NCBI GenBank assembly: GCA_013426755.1
Contig: AP019861.1
Location: forward strand, 1,829,271 to 1,893,270
Length of the DNA: 64,000 bases
From: Spirochaetota bacterium
GTDB taxonomy: Bacteria > Spirochaetota > UBA12135 > COTS27
Direction of reading: 5' to 3'
Shown here piece by piece: positions 29,936 through 36,801 of the stretch (positions are counted from its first letter, which is position 1; each line of letters opens with the position of its first letter). The notes beneath the pieces are model-generated. The model was given only the letters and a program-made list of their open reading frames with translations, was not told the origin of the DNA and searched no databases. Both the position numbers and the translations under genes were made by a program.

Positions 29936-31135
29936 ATGCGGATCTTAGCCATTGAAACGTCCTGTGATGAAACATCACTTGCCCTCGTCGACAATGGTCG
30001 TACTGTTGTAAGTATGGACACCGCTAGCCAGGAGCTCTACCACCGTGCTTTTGGCGGGGTTGTTCCTGAGATAGCTGCGCGTAGACATCTAGAGGTTTTC
30101 TACCCTACTTTAAAAGCATGCCTCACTAAGGGGGTAGCTGCGTCTCTATCCGCAGAAAAGACCATTCAAAACGCATCTTCATCTAACAAACAACATAATT
30201 ACAATCACAAAGAATACAATCTCAAAGCATTGTCATCGCATCGCGATGCTTATTTAACCGTACTCAAAAACACGATTGATGCAATAGCCGTAACAACTCA
30301 TCCTGGTCTTATAGGGTCATTGTTTGTAGGGACAAATGCCGCTAAAAGTCTCGCTTATTTACTTGAAAAACCGCTTATCGGTGTGAGTCATTTAAAAGCA
30401 CACTTTTACAGTCTAGTGATGACAGGAAAAATAACGTTTCCATATCTGGGTCTCCTGGTCTCTGGGGGTCATACTATTCTTGCTCTTGTGAAAACCCCGT
30501 TAGAACTAGAAGTCTTAGGGAGTACGCTTGACGATGCGTGCGGAGAATGTTTTGATAAGATTGCTCGCGCCTTAGAACTGCCTTATCCTGGTGGCGCTGC
30601 GATAGAAGAACTTGCACGTACAGGCGATGAAACGTATTTCACATATCCTATTTTTCGCCCACAGCAAAATAAATTATCACGCTACCGTTACGCTTTTAGC
30701 TACTCAGGTCTTAAAACAGCTGTCATTCATAACAGCCCTCGCTACTTAACCACACCTTACCATACGGATTTTAATTGGGATACTTTAAAACCACATATAG
30801 CAGCTAGTTTTCAAAAAGCTGCTTTAACACAACTTGTCGAGCAGACCTTAGCAGCCGCTAGAGAGCTTGGTATAACACAGATCGGTATCTGTGGTGGTGT
30901 AGCGGCTAATAAGTATTTAAAGACACTTTTCAATAAAGCCCATCTACCTAAGAAAAAGAACAATTTAGCACCTGCTAATCTCACCTACGTGACACCCCCC
31001 TTAGAACTCTGCACGGATAATGCGGCGATGATAGGTGGCATTGCCTATCATTACTACCTCGCAGGAGCAGTATGTGAAAACATCTTTGATCTAACGCCTA
31101 CGGCGAAGAGTTTTAAACGTGATCTAGTCTTATAA
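29936..31135 (+). CDS. tsaD: tRNA N6-threonylcarbamoyladenosine synthase TsaD
   Basis: TsaD transfers the threonylcarbamoyl group to A37 of ANN-decoding tRNAs. The protein starts with the ASKHA-fold ILAIETSCDETSLALVD. It has the metal pair His152 and His156 in SHLKAHFYS, LLVSGGHTILALV, LDDACGECFDKIARAL, FSYSGLKTAV, GGVAANKYLK and a final TDNAAMIG. At 399 residues it is about 55 longer than usual, owing to a low-complexity insert at about 65-100 (Ser/Asn/His-rich). The start is fixed by the conserved N-terminus. An inverted repeat (TAACGAT with ATCGTTA) lies about 30 bases upstream. Confidence 0.96.
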   Translation: MRILAIETSCDETSLALVDNGRTVVSMDTASQELYHRAFGGVVPEIAARRHLEVFYPTLKACLTKGVAASLSAEKTIQNASSSNKQHNYNHKEYNLKALSSHRDAYLTVLKNTIDAIAVTTHPGLIGSLFVGTNAAKSLAYLLEKPLIGVSHLKAHFYSLVMTGKITFPYLGLLVSGGHTILALVKTPLELEVLGSTLDDACGECFDKIARALELPYPGGAAIEELARTGDETYFTYPIFRPQQNKLSRYRYAFSYSGLKTAVIHNSPRYLTTPYHTDFNWDTLKPHIAASFQKAALTQLVEQTLAAARELGITQIGICGGVAANKYLKTLFNKAHLPKKKNNLAPANLTYVTPPLELCTDNAAMIGGIAYHYYLAGAVCENIFDLTPTAKSFKRDLVL

Positions 31136-31205
31136 TAATCGGTGCAGTGAGCTCCCCCCTTTGTAAAATCACCCATCATACCAAATCATTGCTAAGTTAT
31201 AAAAA

Positions 31206-32099
31206 ATGGTCTCAATGGCTAAAAAATCTACACAAAATTTGTTTCGCCCCTGCATTGATCTTCATGAAGGAGCTGTCAAACAATTAGTCGGCTCAACACT
31301 GCACCCCCCTAAAAATTCAGCACCTAATAAGAAGACTGCCACAGTAAAAACAAATTTTATAGCCGCCCATCCTCCTATCTATTATGCAGATATTTTTAAT
31401 ACCTATGATCTAATAGGCGGACATATCATTATGCTAGATGGACACAATTATCACACCAAAGAACCAACACACCTCCGTAAGCAAAAATCCTCTGTAGAAC
31501 ACCCCACCGTAACAGCTTGTTCTAGTATTTTGGCTAAATATCCAGAACTCTATCACATCGGAGGTGGAATGACGTTAGACAATGCAGTCTTATGGCTAGA
31601 ACGCGGCGCTAGAAAATTAATCTTTACATCAGCATTATTTTCTGAAAATAAATTTTCACTGCCCAAACTTCAAGCCTTAGCAAAATTGATTGGTAAAGAG
31701 CGTATTGTTATTGACATGAGTTCCCGCCCCGTTTCTAATAACCCTAATCTCTATCAGGTCATGATAAAAGGATGGCGTGAAGCTAGCGACTTATTCTTAA
31801 CTGAAGAAACGTTTGCAATGCTCAGTCGTTATGCGAGTGAATTTCTCATTCATGCTGTTGCACGCGAAGGACTCAGTCGTGGCATTGATGAAAAATTGAT
31901 TGCTTTACTGGCTCGCTATGCTCAGATTCCAAGCGTTTATGCAGGGAGTCTCTGCAAAGTAGCCGACATTGAACTCATACGCCATGTAGGAAGGGGACGT
32001 ATTTATTTTACTGTTGGAAGTGCCCTAGCTTTATATGGAGGGAAGCTTAGATTAGAAACGATACTACAGCACGGGAGCATTTCTTATAAGAGTACTTAA
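31206..32099 (+). CDS. hisA: Eukaryotic-type HisA isomerase (ProFAR isomerase)
   Basis: HisA isomerises ProFAR to PRFAR in histidine synthesis using a TIM barrel. The protein has FRPCIDLHEGAVKQLVGSTL (catalytic Asp18), HIGGGMTLDNAVLWLERGA, KERIVIDMSSRP (second catalytic Asp), SEFLIHAVAREGLSRGIDEKL and VYAGSLCKVADIELI. These match the fungal/eukaryotic HIS6 type (CIDLHNGEVKQIVGGTL, EFLIHAADVEGLCGGID) much better than ordinary bacterial HisA, which has AVDLxxGxxVRLxxG and TDIxxDGxxxG. A Lys/Asn/Thr-rich insert lies at about 33-47. No other his gene is in the window, so histidine synthesis is either scattered or the enzyme is used otherwise. Start may be Met1 or Met4. Confidence 0.85.
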   Translation: MVSMAKKSTQNLFRPCIDLHEGAVKQLVGSTLHPPKNSAPNKKTATVKTNFIAAHPPIYYADIFNTYDLIGGHIIMLDGHNYHTKEPTHLRKQKSSVEHPTVTACSSILAKYPELYHIGGGMTLDNAVLWLERGARKLIFTSALFSENKFSLPKLQALAKLIGKERIVIDMSSRPVSNNPNLYQVMIKGWREASDLFLTEETFAMLSRYASEFLIHAVAREGLSRGIDEKLIALLARYAQIPSVYAGSLCKVADIELIRHVGRGRIYFTVGSALALYGGKLRLETILQHGSISYKST

Positions 32100-32132
32100 T
32101 GATAAAGTTTCAGTAAAATAGCCCACCAAAAC

Positions 32133-34949
32133 TTACGTTTCTTTCCAAAAATCTTCAGCGCAAGCAGTGAATGTCGCTCCTGTTAAGTGTTTTAATGGTG
32201 GAAGTGATTGTTTGAAGCTTACGCCGTAGGGTTTATTAATAAAACGTCTGTCTAGAAGGACAAATAAGCCGCGGTCTGTCTCATTACGAATCAGTCGTCC
32301 GAAGCCTTGTTTGTACTTGAGGATTGCTTGTGGAAGTAAAAGTTCTGTGAAATGATTTTTGCCACTCTGTTTTAACGTCTCAATGCGCGCTTCAATGATC
32401 GGTTCACTGAAATTAGGAAATGGAAGGCGCATCATAATAAGACAAGATAAGTGATCGCCAGGAATATCTACTCCCTCCCAGAATGAAGAAACACCAAGGA
32501 GCAGTGTAGCAGGCGATTTCTTTAGTTCGTTTATCATCGTGTAGCGATCAAAATCACCCTGCATCATGAGATTGATGCCCATTTCCTTCAATTTGCTAGC
32601 AAGTAATAACTTCATTTCCATCATATTTTTATAAGACGTAAAGAGAATAAGCGTCCGTCCGTTTAAGAATTGCACTGCTTCTAGAATAACTTCTCTGGCA
32701 GAGGTTTTAAATGTGGGATAATCGACATTAGGAAATTTTGCTGGCATAAAAAAACCACAATTTTTTTTATAATTAAAATGTGGTTTAATCTGTGTCGTAC
32801 AAATACGCTCTTTATCTTTATCCTCCATATAATCAAATCCCATACAGGCTTTAAAGAACTCAAACGAATTTTTAATAGTAAGAGTCGCCGATGTCATGAC
32901 AAGGGCTTTGAGCGGTGCGAAAAGCTCTTTGGCTAATTGTTCTTTGATGTCAATTTTATAACAATGCGCAATGATATTGATGCGATTTTTTGTTTTTTTA
33001 CCCGTGAGCCATTTGACTTCATGAGTATTGTCCGTCTTTAAGAGAGCTGCAAAAGTCGTCATCACCTCAGCCAATCTATCATCATAAGCTTTGAAATGAT
33101 TGATATTAATCTCTAAATCAAGTACCTGCAGAAATGTTTCATCAAGACCCGTCAAACATTTACGAATGCTTTGAAGACACTCTTTTATATCAGAAAGATG
33201 GTCTAGAAGATCATTTACGTGGGTATTAAATTGCTGCCACGTAGCTTCTAGGCGTGTTTGTTCTTTGATACGTTTTTGAAATTGCTGATTTAGCGGCGAA
33301 TATGACGTACGAGCCGTAGTCGTTTCACGATGTCCTTCAGATACACTGGCTGTTAAATAATGAAACAATGCATTGAATATTTCTTCTTCGCGCTGGATGA
33401 ACTTAAAATGTTCTGTTCTAAATTGGTCTATTAGGGGGTCTATTTGCGTCAAAATCTGCTCGGCTTGTGCTAGGAGAGGTTCTATCTCAATGGTTTTTGT
33501 ATTTTCAGTATTTTTAGCTTTAACTTTATGCGTGAGTTTATTGCGAATGGTAATGAGTATTCCCCGTGGCTTTGTTGATTTAGCATGAGTCTCGTTGGTG
33601 GTCTTAAAAATTTTGTCTTCCTCAGCGGCCAGAGTAATTTTACTGGGTGTTCCGATAAGATTAAGTATTTTGAGAATGCTGTACCTTGTGGCTTCTTTAC
33701 CAAAATTTTTAAGTGCCACTTCTTCTAAATGATGTGCTTCGTCGATAATAAGGTGGTCAAATGCAGGAAGGAGACCTTGGGCATTGTGCTGTGTACCTTG
33801 ACTTGCTTTAATAATGAGGTCAATGATGAGAATATGATGATTGACGATAAGAATATCGGCATCAAAAAAGCGTCTTCTTGCATTACCATAAAAGCATTTA
33901 CCATCATGATTGTGTGTGCAAAATTTGCGTTTACACGTGTCGACTTCACAGCAGAAATCAGCCTTAAATGTTTGTGTCCTAGCGGTAGCGAGTTCATTAA
34001 AATCGCCGAACTCGGTTTTCTGCCCCCAAGCAACAAAATCATTCCAATCAGAGCTAGGATCAAGCCGGTCAATTAACGAGTCTGTTTCTGAGAGAACTTG
34101 ATAAGAAGCTGATCCTACGGTCGTTTCAAATTTGTTCTGGCATAAGTAATGATTGCGTCCCTTAACTAATTCTACTTTAAGTGCTTTTTCAGTAAATCCT
34201 GTCAATTTCCGTACTAAAGCGAGGTCTTTTTTTAACAATTGTTCTTGTAGCAAAATTGTATTGGTAGCAATGACAACCTTAGTGCGATTAGTTTTAGCCC
34301 ACAACATAGCGGGTAACAAATAGGCTAATGATTTCCCTGTTCCAGTGGGCGCTTCACAAATATAAATCTGCTCTTCATTGAAAGCCGTCACAACTTCGCG
34401 CATCATGGTGGCTTGATTTTCACGAAAGGCGTATGATGGAAGGGCTTCTGCGATCGGAGACTGCGGGCTACTGGAGTCTAAAAATTTAAGAACTGCTGCT
34501 GGAGCTAAGCGTTGTATTGTAGAAATTTTTACTTTTTGAGACTTAGTGACGACGTTCACACGCTTAGCGTCATTGGTAACGATGTAAAAACCCACTTCAT
34601 AATCACTAAGCACTCCTGCAGCATGCAAATCTGCTGGGGAAGGTTTTAAGAGCGCTGAGGGATGATTGTGAATGATCACGTCATACTTTTTAGCACTTTC
34701 AATGACCGCAGGGACCATTTGCCTTGTGCCCTGTGCTAGGATAGTAAGTTCTTTCACACGAACTTGGGAGTCTAGCAATCCCCCCATAAGAATTTCTTGC
34801 CCCTGGTGACGTTTAACCGCAGCCGCGATAAAGTCAATGCTTTCACTCGTAAAATAGTTAAGCGCCGCTTCACCCTCTGGTACACGAGAAGTCGCTGGTA
34901 AGCCACTTGCTAGCTCAGCTTCATTAGCATCCGTAAAGGCTTCTGTCAT
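32133..34949 (-). CDS. dinG: DinG/XPD-like helicase with N-terminal JAMM domain
   Basis: This 938-residue fusion carries at residues 30-140 a JAB1/MPN (RadC-like) fold with an intact JAMM zinc motif: Glu52, then His94-x-His96-x10-Asp107 (HNHPS...D). Residues 170-938 form a superfamily-2 helicase of the DinG type: Walker A EAPTGTGKS (199-207), candidate Fe-S cysteines (270, 333/334, 339, 352), DEAH box 403-406 in IIDEAHHLEE, and late motifs TSATL, LLGVSSFWEGVDIPG and QGFGRLIRNETDRG. DinG-type enzymes unwind DNA 5'-3' and resolve R-loops. Ordinary DinG instead carries, if anything, an exonuclease domain. The start is supported by the complete JAMM fold. It is monocistronic on the minus strand. 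Confidence 0.9.
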   Translation of the reverse strand: MTEAFTDANEAELASGLPATSRVPEGEAALNYFTSESIDFIAAAVKRHQGQEILMGGLLDSQVRVKELTILAQGTRQMVPAVIESAKKYDVIIHNHPSALLKPSPADLHAAGVLSDYEVGFYIVTNDAKRVNVVTKSQKVKISTIQRLAPAAVLKFLDSSSPQSPIAEALPSYAFRENQATMMREVVTAFNEEQIYICEAPTGTGKSLAYLLPAMLWAKTNRTKVVIATNTILLQEQLLKKDLALVRKLTGFTEKALKVELVKGRNHYLCQNKFETTVGSASYQVLSETDSLIDRLDPSSDWNDFVAWGQKTEFGDFNELATARTQTFKADFCCEVDTCKRKFCTHNHDGKCFYGNARRRFFDADILIVNHHILIIDLIIKASQGTQHNAQGLLPAFDHLIIDEAHHLEEVALKNFGKEATRYSILKILNLIGTPSKITLAAEEDKIFKTTNETHAKSTKPRGILITIRNKLTHKVKAKNTENTKTIEIEPLLAQAEQILTQIDPLIDQFRTEHFKFIQREEEIFNALFHYLTASVSEGHRETTTARTSYSPLNQQFQKRIKEQTRLEATWQQFNTHVNDLLDHLSDIKECLQSIRKCLTGLDETFLQVLDLEININHFKAYDDRLAEVMTTFAALLKTDNTHEVKWLTGKKTKNRINIIAHCYKIDIKEQLAKELFAPLKALVMTSATLTIKNSFEFFKACMGFDYMEDKDKERICTTQIKPHFNYKKNCGFFMPAKFPNVDYPTFKTSAREVILEAVQFLNGRTLILFTSYKNMMEMKLLLASKLKEMGINLMMQGDFDRYTMINELKKSPATLLLGVSSFWEGVDIPGDHLSCLIMMRLPFPNFSEPIIEARIETLKQSGKNHFTELLLPQAILKYKQGFGRLIRNETDRGLFVLLDRRFINKPYGVSFKQSLPPLKHLTGATFTACAEDFWKET

Positions 34950-35475
34950 GACTAGCTATAATACTTCTCTGCACATATACATTATTGATTTGATACTACC
35001 TAGCTTAGATATTCTTTATAAAAACTCCACTCCACCGTGCTAGATTATTTGAGAAATATCCTTAAAGACCCTTAGAAAATGTATTTAAGAATGAGAATTT
35101 ACCGTTAAAAGCAAGTAAAGTCATCAGAAACACATTGAAAGCACATTAGAAATATATTAAAAGCACCCTGAAAACATATTGGAAATACCCATCAGAACTA
35201 CGCCTAGCACAAAAGCAAGGTCAATAAAGCCAGCAATAAAATCTAGCCACTGGAAATAACTAAAAGGATTCCTACAAATTTCAAATTTAACAGTAGCGTA
35301 GTGGATAGCTTATGTCATTTCTTATGTCATCTCCTATCCACTACGATTATGCCTCAGGCTACGTATTGCAATCTCATCTTATCAAGTAGAGAGAAATAGT
35401 CACCGCAGGAGAGAAATTACAACCTGCTAATAAAAATAGCAATCCTCTGACTTCGCTAAGCACGTGCCGTGCGGC
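34950..35475 (-). other. 526-bp region between trxA and the DinG-like gene
   Basis: AT-rich, with degenerate repeats (cattagaaatatattaaaagcac-type units, 35110-35200) and a strong inverted repeat listed separately. No gene is visible. Confidence 0.5.
35297..35345. repeat. Perfect 12-bp inverted repeat with direct repeat in the loop
   Basis: CGTAGTGGATAG (35297-35308) and its exact complement (35334-35345) enclose a 25-base loop holding cttatgtcat twice. It lies 130 bases past the trxA stop on the minus strand. No T-run follows the stem, so it is not a classical terminator; a protein site or processed hairpin is possible. Confidence 0.8.
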
Positions 35476-35796
35476 TCAAACAGCGGCGAGTTCACTTTTA
35501 AGAACTTCCAATGGATGCAACCCGACGAGCCGTTTGACAACCTGCCCATCTTTGAAGATGATAAGGGTTGGAATGCTGGAAACTTCATAATCGACTGCTA
35601 TTGTCTTATGTTTGTCGACGTCTAGTTTGCCAATTTTATACTTATCCCCTACGGCTTCGGCTAATTGAGAAACAATGGGACCTTGTTCACGACAAGGAGC
35701 GCACCATTCTGCCCAGAAATCAACTAAGGCAATACCTTCTTCAATAGTTTCTTTAAAGTTTGTTTCCGTAACTTCTAATACTTGTGATTCACTCAT
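35476..35796 (-). CDS. trxA: Thioredoxin
   Basis: Thioredoxin is a 106-residue cytosolic disulfide reductase of normal size. It has WAEWCAPCREQGP with the redox pair C-A-P-C (variant of the usual C-G-P-C), KLDVDKH, and the cis-proline segment VSSIPTLIIFKDGQVV. An aagagg ribosome site is 8 bases before the ATG. It is expressed from a good promoter 250 bases upstream, and its leader is mostly a 55-bp repeat that copies the sequence around this ribosome site. Ala in the active site could shift its redox potential. Confidence 0.95.
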   Translation of the reverse strand: MSESQVLEVTETNFKETIEEGIALVDFWAEWCAPCREQGPIVSQLAEAVGDKYKIGKLDVDKHKTIAVDYEVSSIPTLIIFKDGQVVKRLVGLHPLEVLKSELAAV

Positions 35797-35803
35797 AATT
35801 AAG

Positions 35804-36012
35804 ACCTCTTAGTTAAATGCAATTCAATACAATTGATTAATAATGGGTGTGATTTAAAGCTTCTTGGTTAAAGGCAATTCAATACAATTGGTTAATAATG
35901 GGTGTGATTTAAAATCTCTTGGTTAAGAGCAATTCAATACAATTGGTTAATAATGGGTGTGATTTAAAATCTCTTGGTTAAGAGCAATTCAATACAATTG
36001 GTTAATAATGGA
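35804..36012. repeat. 55-bp tandem repeat in the trxA leader
   Basis: Four copies with an exact 55-base period; aattcaatac landmarks are at 35821, 35876, 35931 and 35986. The unit nearest trxA includes its ribosome site (aagagg on the minus strand), and the other copies keep derivatives of it (accaagagat, accaagaagc). The array is inside the predicted 5' untranslated region. Confidence 0.95.
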
Positions 36013-36054
36013 TAAGAATTTTAATCCTAATCTTTTAAGGAAGTATATGTTATT

Positions 36055-36082
36055 AGTATAGCCTAGATAAATAAAAAGTCAA
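36055..36082 (-). promoter_or_regulatory. Promoter of trxA
   Basis: On the minus strand TTGACT (36082-36077), a 16-base spacer, and TATACT (36060-36055). The start would be near 36048, giving a leader of about 250 bases that contains the 55-bp repeats. Confidence 0.7.
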
Positions 36083-36159
36083 CTAAATTAAAAAGAATTG
36101 ACAAAAAAATGAATTTTATTGACATTGATATAGCATCAATGTGGGTATATATTGCTGAT

Positions 36160-36375
36160 ATTGACATATATTACTCATATTGATATGTATTACTCATATT
36201 GATATGTATTACTCATATTGGTATGTATTACTCATATTGATATGTATTACTCATATTGATATATATTACTCATATTGGTATGTATTACTCATATTGATAT
36301 ATATTACTCATATTGGTATGTATTACTGATATTGATATATTACTGATATTGATATATTACTGATATTGATACCAT
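36160..36375. repeat. 19-bp minisatellite
   Basis: About nine copies of a 19-base unit (tattactcatattgatatg and one-base variants), followed by three 17-base copies (tattactgatattgata). Between the trxA promoter and the sensor kinase gene; no gene runs through it. Confidence 0.92.
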
Positions 36376-36636
36376 TGGAAATGGTAGCATTGCTTAGGCA
36401 AAATTACGCGATAAATCAAAATTTGACCGAGATCACTTCTCCTAAGAAACTCCACATACAAAAAAGCGCCCTTGCTACGAATAAAATACATAAATTACTT
36501 GTATAAATAGTCATGATCCTACACGTGATATAAAATTTTAAGTACCTGTCGCCTATACAATGATAAATAACCTACATTCTTTGGGATAAATTTTAGCCTG
36601 TTAGCTCAATTCTTATGCTAGAAACCCCGCCGCTTT

Positions 36637-36701
36637 GGTCATTGCGTCCAGTCATCATGCGGTGTGACCTTAATTTGGGTGTAATGACCGACACTATCGG
36701 C
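36637..36701 (+). other. GC-richer patch with alternative stems before the sensor kinase
   Basis: GGTCATT (36637-36643) can pair with AATGACC (36683-36689), or its first five bases with TGACC (36665-36669). CCGA/TCGG (36688-36700) forms another small hairpin overlapping the first. It lies 100-165 bases upstream of the kinase gene. No known riboswitch or small-RNA signature is recognised; an untranslated regulatory leader is inference. Confidence 0.35.
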
Positions 36702-36801
36702 AGTAATGGGTCTGGTAGGTTAATAAATAGTTTTTCTTTGTTTATTGCGAGTACTTAGAGTCTATCTTATGCTACGGTGATTTTGACCGGTTGCTTCTTA
36801 C

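Noticed and set aside
33729..34076. Long overlapping frames on both strands inside the DinG-like gene
   Set aside because: The helicase frame carries the Fe-S cysteines and DEAH box; the others are shadows without family features.
36590..36730. tRNA, SRP RNA or known riboswitch in the GC-richer patch
   Set aside because: No T-arm, anticodon arm, SRP core motif or known riboswitch consensus could be found.
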